DNA of 64,000 bases from Paenibacillus cellulositrophicus (GCF_009363095.1 NZ_CP045295.1:4617001-4681000), one strand, 5' to 3'. Counted from the first letter of the stretch, positions 16,489 through 25,125 are shown. The notes: a model not told the origin generated them from the sequence alone. Translations and numbers: made by a program.

Positions 16489-16540
16489 AAAAAACGCAGT
16501 GCATGTGGACGTGATCCGTTCACTTGCGACTGCGTTTTTT
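16489..16540. terminator. Bidirectional terminator
   Basis: AAAAAACGCAGT pairs with ACTGCGTTTTTT and serves both the ABC permease (+) and bactofilin (-). Confidence 0.85.
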
Positions 16541-16573
16541 GTTGATTTAAGAAAGCAGAAGCTTCAGGCCACA

Positions 16574-16993
16574 TCAGCCGGCTTCCGATTCCAAATACCG
16601 CGGGGTGGAGGCGGTCTCCTGCGCCATTTCCTCCGGGGCGTCCTTCAGCTCCATTTTGCTGGATCCGTGGAGGATGCCGCCCTCGGTAATGACCAGCGAC
16701 GTTGCCCCCAGCACGTCACCGAACATCTGCCCGGTCGCCGTGATGGTCAGCCGGCCGAGCGTCGTCACATCGCCGTACACTTTTCCGGCAATGATGACCT
16801 CTTTGGCATGAATGTGCGATCTTGCCACTGCATGCTCCCCGACAATGACGCTGCCTTTGCTCTCAATGACGCCGTTAAATTTGCCTTCGATGCGCAGGTT
16901 GGCCTCACAGGCCAGCGTCCCTTCGATTTCTGTCCCTTTGCCGATCAAAGTGTCCGTTGCGCTCTGGTGCCGGCTCGCTTTGGATCTGCTCAT
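16574..16993 (-). CDS. Bactofilin (polymer-forming cytoskeletal protein)
   Basis: Bactofilins assemble spontaneously into filaments that position cell-wall enzymes. The central 100 residues are the right-handed beta-helix with regular short repeats (GTEIEGTLACEANLRIEG, then GKVYGDVTTLG and GQMFGDVLG). The N-tail is Ser/Lys/Arg-rich and the C-tail acidic. 139 aa, normal. GGAGGG lies 9 bp before the ATG. It follows the M23 peptidase gene on the same strand with a 148-bp gap occupied by a structured repeat. Confidence 0.93.
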   Translation of the reverse strand: MSRSKASRHQSATDTLIGKGTEIEGTLACEANLRIEGKFNGVIESKGSVIVGEHAVARSHIHAKEVIIAGKVYGDVTTLGRLTITATGQMFGDVLGATSLVITEGGILHGSSKMELKDAPEEMAQETASTPRYLESEAG

Positions 16994-17015
16994 GTTTGAT
17001 ATCCCTCCTTTTTAA

Positions 17016-17131
17016 GATTATAGAATTTATAAAATTCAGCGAAGCTGAACCATTCTATAATCGCAAGAAAAACTTCAGCTAAACGCGGTCTGTCTTCTTT
17101 GAAGGTACGTCGATAGACGTTTTTCTTACGA
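17016..17131 (+). repeat. Structured dispersed repeat, copy 1
   Basis: The element begins with a perfect 11-bp stem GATTATAGAAT/ATTCTATAATC capped by TTCAGC-GAA-GCTGAA. It continues with TCGCAAGAAAAACTTC, a variable stretch, and TCTTTGAAgGTACGTCGATAGACG followed by TTTTTCTTA. CGCAAGAAAAAC can pair with GTTTTTCTTACG (11 of 12). A second copy is at 25029-25125. Confidence 0.65.
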
Positions 17132-17141
17132 TCAAACCCTA

Positions 17142-18137
17142 CTACTGAATATAGGGTAGCGGGTTAACGGGCTTATCCTTCTTCACGACCTGAAAATGAA
17201 GATGGGGGCCGGTGCTTCGCCCGGTCGAGCCGAGCTCGGCAATCTGTTCGCCTTTGTAGACGGTTTGGCCGACATTGGCTTGGATTTTGCTGAGGTGCAT
17301 ATACCAGGTTTGCAGGCCGTTCGGATGCTCAATGACGATATACCGTCCCCGCGCACCGCCGCTGTTCTCAGCCGTCACGATCGTACCCGCTCCCGCCGCA
17401 TATACGGGGCTTCCGTTATCCCCGGCAATATCGATCCCCGCATGGAAGGACGCCCTTCCGGTAAAAGGGTCCGTCCGGTAGCCGAAGCTTGAGGTCGTCA
17501 CCCGGGACTCGGTCGGCCACAGGTCGGGCTGCCCGGAGATCCGATCCTGCGTTTCCTCCGCTTTTTTCAAGGTCGAAGGGATTTGGTTCTCCATGGACCG
17601 CAGCAGTGTCTGCATCTCTTGAAAGTCATCTTTCGTCTCCTGGGCCAGGTCCAGCATATCGTTCTCATGCACAGCGATATATTCGCCACCGACATGCTGC
17701 GAGGCATCCCAGGACAGGGAAGACGCTTTGGCCCCGGAAGCAGGCTCGGCCATACTGGTGGTCCCGTGCTTGTCAATGAACTGCTTCAGCTGGTTCTCCA
17801 GTTCATCCACGCGGTCCATCCTCTGCTTCATATCTTTGGCTTGGCTCGACAGGTTGACGATTTCGTTCTGCAGGCGCTCGATGGACTGCTCCCGGCTGTT
17901 CACCGTACGCTGCATCTGGACGTTCTTCAGGCTTTCGGCGGTGACCTTCTGCTCCAGCTGGGAGATCACTTGGGACGAGTGGGCCTGCAGCGCAAGAACG
18001 AGTCCCGACAGCGACAGAACGGCCACGGCGGGGACGGCCATCATCAAGGGCTTGGAGAGATGCAGCTGTTTGACGGAATGCTGGGCGTCCCGCATGACCA
18101 GGAGCGTCACCCGCCCATTGCCTTTGGCATTTTTCAT
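17142..18137 (-). CDS. M23-family peptidoglycan endopeptidase
   Basis: Membrane-anchored LytM-type metallopeptidase. Residues 30-50 form a transmembrane helix after a basic cytoplasmic segment. Residues about 60-120 are a coiled coil (EQKVTAESLKNVQMQR and on). The M23 domain lies at about 215-331 with HAGID (HxxxD) and HLH at 312-314, so the zinc site is complete. 331 aa. Its neighbour bactofilin is the known partner type: bactofilins and M23 peptidases are paired in many genomes, the filament localising the enzyme. A family with this layout acts in cell shape or spore/septum remodelling. Confidence 0.92.
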   Translation of the reverse strand: MKNAKGNGRVTLLVMRDAQHSVKQLHLSKPLMMAVPAVAVLSLSGLVLALQAHSSQVISQLEQKVTAESLKNVQMQRTVNSREQSIERLQNEIVNLSSQAKDMKQRMDRVDELENQLKQFIDKHGTTSMAEPASGAKASSLSWDASQHVGGEYIAVHENDMLDLAQETKDDFQEMQTLLRSMENQIPSTLKKAEETQDRISGQPDLWPTESRVTTSSFGYRTDPFTGRASFHAGIDIAGDNGSPVYAAGAGTIVTAENSGGARGRYIVIEHPNGLQTWYMHLSKIQANVGQTVYKGEQIAELGSTGRSTGPHLHFQVVKKDKPVNPLPYIQ

Positions 18138-18335
18138 GGCGGCTCCTTTCCTCGGCTTGATTGTACTTGTCTTATCTTCTATGTATTCTCTGATCTCTTA
18201 AAACATGTCAAAAATGTGATCTTTGCCGCCGCTGCGTCTGCATCAGGCCGATCCGGGTAAATACTGAATAAAGCAGGTTGAAAGTGGTCAATCCTGAACA
18301 TACAGATTGCTTTTGACCCGCAAGGAGGCTGACGT

Positions 18336-19772
18336 ATGCTGTGGCTGCTTATCGCACTACTCGTTTTTATTTTTCAAACGGCAACGATTCTGCTTCTGGA
18401 ATTCCGCAATCCTTACAAGACGGTCGCCTGGCTGTTTATATTGTTTTGCTGCCCGTTGATCGGCTTTGTGGTCTATTATTTTGTAGCCCAGGACTATAAA
18501 GCGAGGAAGAAGGTTCGTACGCAGGGTTCGCGCCTGTTTCAAGAGATCCGTCCCTTGATATGGAGTCAGGCGTCCTTGGTAAAGCGTGCCGGGGATATGC
18601 ACAGCAAGGATTTTCAGCATCAGGAGCGCTTGTTTAATTTGCTGTCCCATCTGTCCGAGAGCCCGATTACCGGCTGCAACAAGAGCAGGGTGCTGACCGA
18701 CGGGGAGGATACCTTTGGCGCGATGCTCGCCGCCATGGATAAAGCAGAAGATCACTTACATATTCAATTTTATATTTTCCGGGACGACGATATCGGGAAC
18801 CGGTTCAAGGACATCATGGTCCGGAAGGCGAAAGCCGGGGTCAAGGTGAGGCTGCTCTGCGACGGCTTCGGAAGCTACAGGCTTGGCCGCAGGCGCGGGT
18901 TCATCCAGGAGCTGAAGGAAGCGGGCGTGGAGTTTCACTTCTTCCTGCCGCCGCTGCTGGCAATGATCGACCGCAGGATCAACTACCGCAACCACCGCAA
19001 AATTATTGTCGTCGATGGGACCAAAGGCTTTGTCGGCGGGCTGAATGTCGGCGATGACTATTTGGGGAAATATCAGAAAATGGGGTATTGGCGCGACACG
19101 CACCTGGAGATCGAGGGAGATGCCGTTTATTTTTTGCAAAATGTGTTTTTGAGCGACTGGAAGCTCGCTTCAGGCGAGCGGTTGTCGGACCCTGCGCTGT
19201 TTCCCAAGCATCAATGCGAAGCCGATGAACAGGTTCAAATCGTCAGCAGCGGACCCGATCAGGATTGGAACGCCATTCAGGAGATGTGCTTTGGCGCGAT
19301 TACGGTCGCGAAAAAAAGGATCTGGATCACCTCGCCCTACTTTATTCCCGATCAGGGCATCTATGAAGGACTCAAAACCGCTGCGGTCAGCGGAGTGGAC
19401 GTGCGGATCATCATTCCGTTGAAAGCCGATTCCAGGCTGGTGCATCTCGCTTCGCTCTCCTATATTGAAGACCTGCTGCTGGCCGGAGTGAAGTTCTATG
19501 AATATCAGAAAGGCTTCATTCATGCCAAGGTCATGATCGTCGACGACCTGATGGCCTCGGTAGGTACCGCTAATATGGACATGCGGAGCTTTTTCTGCAA
19601 TTTCGAGCTGACGGCAGCGCTGTTCGAGCAGTCCTCGATCGACCGGCTGGTGAAAGATTTCAAGGAAGATATGAGCCAGAGCCATCAAATCGTTACCGAG
19701 GAGTTTCAGGCCCGGCCGTTTCGGCATAAGCTGGCGGAAGTGCTGTGCCGGATGCTGTCCCCGCTGTTATGA
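18336..19772 (+). CDS. cls: Cardiolipin synthase
   Basis: Condenses two phosphatidylglycerols into cardiolipin and glycerol at the membrane. Two N-terminal transmembrane helices (residues 2-20 and 28-50), then two phospholipase-D domains with HxKxxxxD motifs (NHRKIIVVDG and IHAKVMIVDD), each followed by the family GG or GT-N pattern. 478 aa, standard length for ClsA-type enzymes. CAAGGAGG lies 8 bp before the ATG. Single-gene unit between the divergent M23 gene and the convergent ynfA gene. Confidence 0.94.
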   Translation: MLWLLIALLVFIFQTATILLLEFRNPYKTVAWLFILFCCPLIGFVVYYFVAQDYKARKKVRTQGSRLFQEIRPLIWSQASLVKRAGDMHSKDFQHQERLFNLLSHLSESPITGCNKSRVLTDGEDTFGAMLAAMDKAEDHLHIQFYIFRDDDIGNRFKDIMVRKAKAGVKVRLLCDGFGSYRLGRRRGFIQELKEAGVEFHFFLPPLLAMIDRRINYRNHRKIIVVDGTKGFVGGLNVGDDYLGKYQKMGYWRDTHLEIEGDAVYFLQNVFLSDWKLASGERLSDPALFPKHQCEADEQVQIVSSGPDQDWNAIQEMCFGAITVAKKRIWITSPYFIPDQGIYEGLKTAAVSGVDVRIIIPLKADSRLVHLASLSYIEDLLLAGVKFYEYQKGFIHAKVMIVDDLMASVGTANMDMRSFFCNFELTAALFEQSSIDRLVKDFKEDMSQSHQIVTEEFQARPFRHKLAEVLCRMLSPLL

Positions 19773-19803
19773 CCGCGCGCTCCTGAATCTGCTGCTGCCA
19801 AGC

Positions 19804-20127
19804 CTAGTGCCGTGGAGCCCATAGAATAACGGATACGCCGGCCATGCACAGAGCCGCTCCGATCCAGTCGTAGACGTCGGGCGTGTTTTTGTCGATCCAC
19901 CAGCCCCACAGCAGGGCCAGGACGATAAAGATGCCCCCGTATGCGGCATAAACCCGGCCGAAGGAAGGATAATTCTGCAGGGTGGGAATGATCCCGTACA
20001 GGATCAGGAGCAGGCTGCCCGCCGCGCCGAACCACCAGGGCTTCGCGTCCTTGATCCACAGCCATACCAGGTAACCGCCGCCGATCTCGGCCAGCCCGGC
20101 CGCAATAAATAATAATAAGGATTTCAT
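19804..20127 (-). CDS. ynfA: YnfA/UPF0060 family membrane protein
   Basis: 107-aa protein with four transmembrane helices and the family signature AAGLAEIGGGYLVW near the N-terminus and GRVYAAYGGIF in the third helix. UPF0060 proteins resemble small multidrug-resistance (SMR) transporters; the substrate is unsettled. Convergent with cls, 31 bp apart. Confidence 0.93.
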   Translation of the reverse strand: MKSLLLFIAAGLAEIGGGYLVWLWIKDAKPWWFGAAGSLLLILYGIIPTLQNYPSFGRVYAAYGGIFIVLALLWGWWIDKNTPDVYDWIGAALCMAGVSVILWAPRH

Positions 20128-20288
20128 GACAGAAAAACTCCCATCCTGATAATATACAGCTAAAAACTATGATATAATAAAGTAAGGGAATAATCACGGA
20201 AGTCCAGATTTCTTAGGCTGTACACGATGCTACCCGGGCGTTTCATGTCCCTTTATGCTACAACAATCTATAGAATCGGGGGGATTCG

Positions 20289-21209
20289 ATGGCTGTACCT
20301 TCAAACCCGCAATCCACGGATAGGCCAAACCTGCCGCAGGATTTGCAGCCGCTCAAGGCGCCGACCTCGAAAGCCAGAGTGTTCATGCGCATCCTGGTCA
20401 TGCTGATCGGAGCCGGATTGGTCTCTGTTGCACTGGAAGTATTCCTCGTAAACAATAACATCATTGACGGCGGGATTACCGGCATTTCCATTATGCTGTC
20501 CCACCTTTTTCATCTGCCGCTCGGTATTTTTCTTACGGTTCTCAATATTCCTTTCTTGTTTCTGGGTTACAAGCAAATCGGCAAGACGTTTGCCTTCTCC
20601 ACGCTGGCAGCCGTCCTGGTGATGTCGATTGGCACCGCGCTGCTGGAGCCTGTTAAACCCATTACGTTCGATCCGCTGCTGGCGGCCATCTTCGGAGGCG
20701 TTATCCTGGGTGCGGGCGTCGGCCTGGTCATCCGGGCAGGGGGTTCCACGGACGGCAGCGAAATCGTCGCGATTCTCATCAACAAAAAGACGCCGTTCTC
20801 TGTCGGGGAGATCATCATGTTCATCAACTTCTTTATCCTGACGAGCGCGGGCTTCGTATTCGGTTGGAATAACGCGATGTATTCGCTGATCGCCTACTTT
20901 ATCGCCTTTAAAGTGATTGATATCACCAACGAAGGGATCGACCAGTCCAAATCGGTATGGATCATCAGTGAGAAATACAAGGACATCGGCGATGCCCTCA
21001 CCCAGCGCCTGGGACGCGGCGTCACGTATTTGGAAGGGGAAGGAGCCTACTCCGGAGACAGCAAGAAAGTGATCTTTGTGGTCATCACCCGTCTGGAAGA
21101 AGCTAAGCTGAAGACCATCGTCGGTGATTGGGATCCGGATGCCTTCCTTGCGGTTGGTAATATCCATGACGTTAAGGGCGGCCGTTTCAAGAAAAAAGAT
21201 ATCCATTAG
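20289..21209 (+). CDS. YitT-family membrane protein
   Basis: 306-aa protein with an N-terminal five- or six-helix membrane domain (DUF161, with GGITGISIMLSH and GGSTDGSEIVAI as family marks) and a C-terminal soluble DUF2179 domain (about residues 220-300). YitT family members have no settled function. ATCGGGGGGATTCG precedes the ATG. Ends 33 bp before a 39-bp palindrome shared with the convergent NHEJ operon. Confidence 0.92.
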   Translation: MAVPSNPQSTDRPNLPQDLQPLKAPTSKARVFMRILVMLIGAGLVSVALEVFLVNNNIIDGGITGISIMLSHLFHLPLGIFLTVLNIPFLFLGYKQIGKTFAFSTLAAVLVMSIGTALLEPVKPITFDPLLAAIFGGVILGAGVGLVIRAGGSTDGSEIVAILINKKTPFSVGEIIMFINFFILTSAGFVFGWNNAMYSLIAYFIAFKVIDITNEGIDQSKSVWIISEKYKDIGDALTQRLGRGVTYLEGEGAYSGDSKKVIFVVITRLEEAKLKTIVGDWDPDAFLAVGNIHDVKGGRFKKKDIH

Positions 21210-21241
21210 CGGGGCAGCGAAGCTGGACTGACCCGTGAAAT

Positions 21242-21280
21242 GCAGCAAAGCCCGGAAGGTTACCTTCCGGGCTTTGCTGC
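21242..21280. terminator. 39-bp perfect palindrome between convergent operons
   Basis: Two 19-bp arms beginning GCAGCAAAGCCCGG and ending CCGGGCTTTGCTGC pair perfectly around a single T at 21261. The last codons of the polymerase gene lie in its right arm. It lacks a long T run, but the position fits a bidirectional terminator. Confidence 0.75.
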
Positions 21281-22162
21281 GCTTAAATGGCGGATCACCT
21301 GCTCGATTGGCTGCGGGGCGAGCGCGGCGATCAGGTCGCCGTGGCGGGCAAGCCGCTCCTCGATGTTAAGCAGGTGAAAATCGGTCGGGGCAACGTTGCT
21401 GTCCACTTCCTCCCAGTGCAGCGGGGTTGACACCGTTGCGCCTGGACGTGCCCGGGGGGTGTAAGGAGCGGCGAGTGTTTTTCCCTGATAGTGCTGAAGG
21501 TAATCGAAGTAGATTTTATCGCCGCGGTTTTTCTTGAGCCGCTCCAGGGTGAACAGTTCCGGGTGCTTCTCCGTCACGAACATGCCAACGAAATGCCCGA
21601 CGGTGCGCAGCTCGTCGAACGTGATCCCTTCATTGATCGGCACGATGATCTGAATACCCGTCGCCCCGGACGTCTTCGGCACCGACTGCAGTCCGAGCGA
21701 GCGCAGCACCTTGCCGACGATGGACGCGGCCTCCATGATCCGCGGTTCGACCTCCCGCGATGGGTCGAGGTCAATCATCCATTCACAGGGCAGCGTGCTC
21801 CCTGCGTAATGGAGGGACGGGTGAAACTCCAGCGCGGCCAGGTTGCCCAGCCACAGCAGCTCGGGCAGGCCGTTCAGCAGGATGTAATTGATCCCGTCCT
21901 TCTCGGCCGTCTGCACAAAGGGAGGGAGAGGCTCTGGCGCATTTTTTTGATAAAAAAATTCGCCAGGCACCCCATGCGGATAGCGGATCGTCGTGAGCAG
22001 CCGGTTCCGGCAGTATTTCAGCAAATAAGGAGCGAGCGCCGCGAGCTTTTGCAAATAAATGGCCTTGGTAATGCCCATTTCCGGCCACAGCGGCTTGTCG
22101 GGATTGGTTATGGGAATGTCTTGTCCCTCGATCGAAATCGTGCCTTTCACGGTTCGCGGCAT
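21260..22162 (-). CDS. LigD-type primase-polymerase domain protein (NHEJ)
   Basis: Stand-alone polymerase module of bacterial non-homologous end joining (AEP primase fold). It fills gaps with ribonucleotides at breaks. The catalytic metal residues are D131 and D133 in MIDLDPS; the SGATGIQI stretch and HPELFT follow as in LigD polymerase domains. Start: the ATG at 22162 has GGAGG with 7-bp spacing on the minus strand; an upstream frame codon would add 16 residues. 300 aa. Separate from the ligase gene, unlike the fused LigD of Pseudomonas or mycobacteria. Confidence 0.93.
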   Translation of the reverse strand: MPRTVKGTISIEGQDIPITNPDKPLWPEMGITKAIYLQKLAALAPYLLKYCRNRLLTTIRYPHGVPGEFFYQKNAPEPLPPFVQTAEKDGINYILLNGLPELLWLGNLAALEFHPSLHYAGSTLPCEWMIDLDPSREVEPRIMEAASIVGKVLRSLGLQSVPKTSGATGIQIIVPINEGITFDELRTVGHFVGMFVTEKHPELFTLERLKKNRGDKIYFDYLQHYQGKTLAAPYTPRARPGATVSTPLHWEEVDSNVAPTDFHLLNIEERLARHGDLIAALAPQPIEQVIRHLSAAKPGR

Positions 22163-22255
22163 ACGGATACCTCCAATCATTTTAGGCGGGATGCCATTTC
22201 TGAGCTGCATGATGGAACGTCACGGGCATAAGAACTCGCCATGATCCTTTGGAAG

Positions 22256-23197
22256 CTACGGATCCAGCCGGCAGTCCGCGGGGGGAACATCGACAAACGC
22301 CTGAATACTGGGCTGGCGCAGGGTGCCGCCGGGCGTCCATTCCAGGAAATTCACCTTGACCACCCACCCGGGACGGATCCAGACCGCCCCTTTCTGCCGC
22401 TCCGGCTGGTTGACGAAGGGACGGTCCTTCACCGCCATGTCCGCGACCCGCTCGGTGATGCTGCGCCAGTCGGCCACCTTCAGCTTGCCCGTTCCGGCAT
22501 GGCCGATATAGACCAGGCTCCCGTCGTCGGCGTACAGGCCGAGCAGCAGCGCATTCACGATGCCGTCCCGGAACGTCACCCCGCCGACCACGGCGTTCAC
22601 GTCCTGGATGTTCTTCCGCTTCTGCCACCGCTTGTCCTTGCCGCCCAGGGCATAGACGCTGTTAAGGTCTTTGACGACGATGCCTTCAAGCCGGTGCTGG
22701 ACCGACACGTCATGCAGCAGCGGGATGTCCGTATAGCTCGGCACAAGCTGGACGTGCCCGCTGGGGATCACGGTTTCCGTCAGGAGCTGCTGCCGCTCGC
22801 GCAGCGGCCGACCGGTTACCCATTCGCCGTTATAATACAGGATGTCGAAGATCATATAGACGATCGGCACCTTCCGGACGCGGGCTTTGATTTGCTGCTC
22901 TACGCGGAGGCTGTCCCGTTTCATGACCTGATGAAAGGAAGGCACCCCGTCTACCAGGGCGATGATTTCGCCGTCCAGAATGACCGAATCGGCACGGCAG
23001 TAAGAAGCGATATCCAGCAGCTCTGGATACTGGCGCGTCCGGTTATTCCCCTTGCGGTTCACAAGCTGGACCTCCTCGCCGTCGTAATAGGTGATCATCC
23101 GGACACCGTCCCATTTGATCTGGGCGATCCACTGCTCTCCGGAAGGGAGGACGTCCGTCATGACGGGTTCGAAAGGGACGATCGGGGTAAGCGGCAT
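22256..23197 (-). CDS. ATP-dependent DNA ligase (LigD ligase module)
   Basis: Seals DNA ends in non-homologous end joining. Adenylated lysine in motif I KWDG is K28; motif IV EGIVVKD and motif V-like KRWQKRKN are present; the C-terminal OB-fold segment carries GLYADDGSLVYIG and WIRPGWVVKVNFLEWTPGG. 313 aa, lacking any polymerase or phosphoesterase domain, so it is a minimal ligase. It lies 22 bp after ku and 93 bp before the polymerase gene, all in one minus-strand unit. Confidence 0.94.
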   Translation of the reverse strand: MPLTPIVPFEPVMTDVLPSGEQWIAQIKWDGVRMITYYDGEEVQLVNRKGNNRTRQYPELLDIASYCRADSVILDGEIIALVDGVPSFHQVMKRDSLRVEQQIKARVRKVPIVYMIFDILYYNGEWVTGRPLRERQQLLTETVIPSGHVQLVPSYTDIPLLHDVSVQHRLEGIVVKDLNSVYALGGKDKRWQKRKNIQDVNAVVGGVTFRDGIVNALLLGLYADDGSLVYIGHAGTGKLKVADWRSITERVADMAVKDRPFVNQPERQKGAVWIRPGWVVKVNFLEWTPGGTLRQPSIQAFVDVPPADCRLDP

Positions 23198-23219
23198 CGA
23201 TGATCCTCCGATCTAACCG

Positions 23220-24128
23220 TTACGAGACGGTTTCGTTTTTCTTGGCCGTCTTGCGGCGTTTTGGTTTGGGTCCTTCGCCGGCAGCGGCGGCAGGTTCCGC
23301 AGGTTTGGCTTTGGCTTTGCCCCTGGCGGTCTTCTTGGCCGGACCCGGGTCGGTCGCTACAGGCTTGGCCGCTTCGATGCTGGCCTGCAGAGCGGCCATC
23401 AAGTCGATAACATTCGTCTCCTGCTTCGCCGGAGCGATCTTGATCTCTTCGCCGGCCACCTTGTGCTCGATCAGATCGAGCAGGCGCTCGCGGTAGTCGT
23501 CCCCGTATTTTTTCGGCTCAAACGGTGTGGAGAGCTGCTCGATCAGCATTTGCGCCATGCCAAGCTCCTTATCGTTGACCTGGATATTTTCCGGAAGGTT
23601 CGGCACTTGGGAGACCGGGCGGATTTCATCCGGGTAGAACATCGTTTCGATCGCAAGGCACTCATCCAGCACGCGGATCGCCGCGAGGCTGCTCTTGGAG
23701 CGGATGGAGATTTTGGCGATCCCGATCTTGCCGCTCTGCTGCATCGCCTCTTTCAGCAGCTGGTAAGCGTTACCCCCGGCCTGATCCGGAGCGAGGTAAT
23801 ACGTCTTCTGGAAGTAGATCGGATCGATTTCGGACAGATCGACAAAGTCGAGGATGGCAATCGCCTTGTTGGCCTGCTCGGTAATCTGCTCGAGCTCCTC
23901 TTTTTCAAACAAAACAAACTTTCCTTTCTCGTATTCATAGCCCTTTGCGATTTCTTCCCAGTCCACTTCCTCGTCACAGACCGGGCATTTGCGGACGTAG
24001 GAGAGGGGGCTGCCGCACTCTTTATGGACGTACCTCATGGAAATATCTTTGTCCTCCGTAGCGGAGAACATTTTCACCGGGACGTGGACCAGGCCGAAGC
24101 TGATCGCTCCCTTCCAGACGGTATGCAT
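23220..24128 (-). CDS. ku: Ku DNA end-binding protein
   Basis: Homodimeric ring that binds double-strand ends and recruits the ligase and polymerase encoded just downstream. The core (residues 1-255) starts MHTVWKGAISFGLVHVPV, the Ku signature, and contains a CxxC pair near residues 38-51. The tail from about 262 is rich in Lys, Ala and Pro (AKKTARGKAKAK, KPKRRKTAKK), typical of extended Ku tails that add DNA affinity. 302 aa. First gene of the operon; divergent from a small acidic protein gene. Confidence 0.96.
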   Translation of the reverse strand: MHTVWKGAISFGLVHVPVKMFSATEDKDISMRYVHKECGSPLSYVRKCPVCDEEVDWEEIAKGYEYEKGKFVLFEKEELEQITEQANKAIAILDFVDLSEIDPIYFQKTYYLAPDQAGGNAYQLLKEAMQQSGKIGIAKISIRSKSSLAAIRVLDECLAIETMFYPDEIRPVSQVPNLPENIQVNDKELGMAQMLIEQLSTPFEPKKYGDDYRERLLDLIEHKVAGEEIKIAPAKQETNVIDLMAALQASIEAAKPVATDPGPAKKTARGKAKAKPAEPAAAAGEGPKPKRRKTAKKNETVS

Positions 24129-24291
24129 AGTTATCGCTCCTTTAACGCTTTTTCCTACTAGTATGGGGAAAATATCCCGTTTCTATAAGGCCCGCCGCCG
24201 ATTTGGCCAGGGAAAAAATGAATGGTTTGGCTGCCTGCAGGGCATATTGAACCCATGACTACATGCATGCTGCAGCGAGGAGGGAGCAAGG

Positions 24292-24615
24292 TTGAAGGAC
24301 AGAAGACAGGACCCGGACGACGACAAGGAGCTGACGCTGGAAGCGCTCGAAAATTACGAGGCGGCCAGAGACACAATCGAATCTTCGGATTATATCGATG
24401 CGGACAACGTCAACTGGCATAACGTAACCTCGCCGGATGAGGATATATCGCTGGATACCCATATGCTCGATATCGACCGGATGGTCAATGAGGGACTGGG
24501 TGGTGGCAACGTTACGGCCGACAACGGCTACATTGGGGCGAGCACGACCGACACGATCGTCGTTGAGCCGGGCATGATCGGTCCCGCGCAAGAGGGAGAT
24601 CCCGAGGAAGGCTGA
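24292..24615 (+). CDS. Small acidic hypothetical protein
   Basis: TTG start at 24292 with GAGGAGGGAG 5-10 bp upstream, a very strong ribosome-binding site. 107 aa, strongly acidic (many Asp/Glu, few Lys), no signal peptide or membrane helix; contains NWHNVTSPDE in the middle. Not assigned to a family. It lies between ku (divergent) and sspH, so forespore expression is possible but unproven. Confidence 0.7.
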   Translation: MKDRRQDPDDDKELTLEALENYEAARDTIESSDYIDADNVNWHNVTSPDEDISLDTHMLDIDRMVNEGLGGGNVTADNGYIGASTTDTIVVEPGMIGPAQEGDPEEG

Positions 24616-24741
24616 AATGTACAAGCAATTAAGATTTTCAAAGTAAAAGATGCAGAAGAGCGGCAGGTCTCTAGCGAAGAATGCTAGGTTCTGCGCACAA
24701 TGATAGCTTATGATTCTATTACACAGGAGGCTGAAACCATC

Positions 24742-24921
24742 ATGGACGCTCAGCGCGCGCTGGATATTTATCAGGCAAAGGACACCATTCCGGTAAACCT
24801 GGAAGGGGTACCGGTATGGATCGAAAAGGTGGATGTCGACAACGGGGTGGCCACGGTTCAGGTCGGCACCCGGCCTACCGACACCCAGACGGTGAATGTG
24901 GAACGTCTAAAGGAAGGATAA
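24742..24921 (+). CDS. sspH: H-type small acid-soluble spore protein
   Basis: 59-aa protein of the SspH family, which is found only in spores. The diagnostic pattern MDAQRALDIYQAKDTIPVNL followed by GVPVWIEKVD and a C-terminal VNVERLKE is intact. CAGGAGG is 10 bp before the ATG at 24742; an in-frame ATG 42 bp upstream lacks a ribosome-binding site. Marks the organism as an endospore former. Probably sigma-G dependent; I could not confirm a promoter. Confidence 0.93.
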   Translation: MDAQRALDIYQAKDTIPVNLEGVPVWIEKVDVDNGVATVQVGTRPTDTQTVNVERLKEG

Positions 24922-24976
24922 ACCTGACCTGATTTCCCGTCATCCTTATGGGATGAAGGAGAAGATGGATGTAAGG

Positions 24977-25024
24977 AAGCCGCTCGGGCTGCGGAGAGCA
25001 TACTGCCGCCCTGGCGGCTTTTTT
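24977..25024 (+). terminator. sspH terminator
   Basis: AAGCCGC pairs with GCGGCTT and encloses a GGGCTGCGG/CCGCCCT inner stem, followed by TTTT. Confidence 0.75.
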
Positions 25025-25028
25025 GAAG

Positions 25029-25125
25029 AGATCAGAAAGTATAAGTTTCGGAGCTTCAGCTTCCTGATCTCGCAAGAGAAACTTCCTCTATTCTTTGAAA
25101 GTACGTCGATAGACGTTTTTCTTAT
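25029..25125 (+). repeat. Structured dispersed repeat, copy 2
   Basis: Same arrangement as the element at 17016-17131: a hairpin (here AGATCAG/CTGATCT), TCGCAAGAGAAACTTC, a short variable link (6 nt against 19 nt) and TCTTTGAAaGTACGTCGATAGACG plus TTTTTCTTA. The hairpin arms differ in sequence from copy 1 but the pairing is kept. Lies in the 352-bp gap between sspH and the phosphotransferase gene, which otherwise holds only the sspH terminator. Confidence 0.65.
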
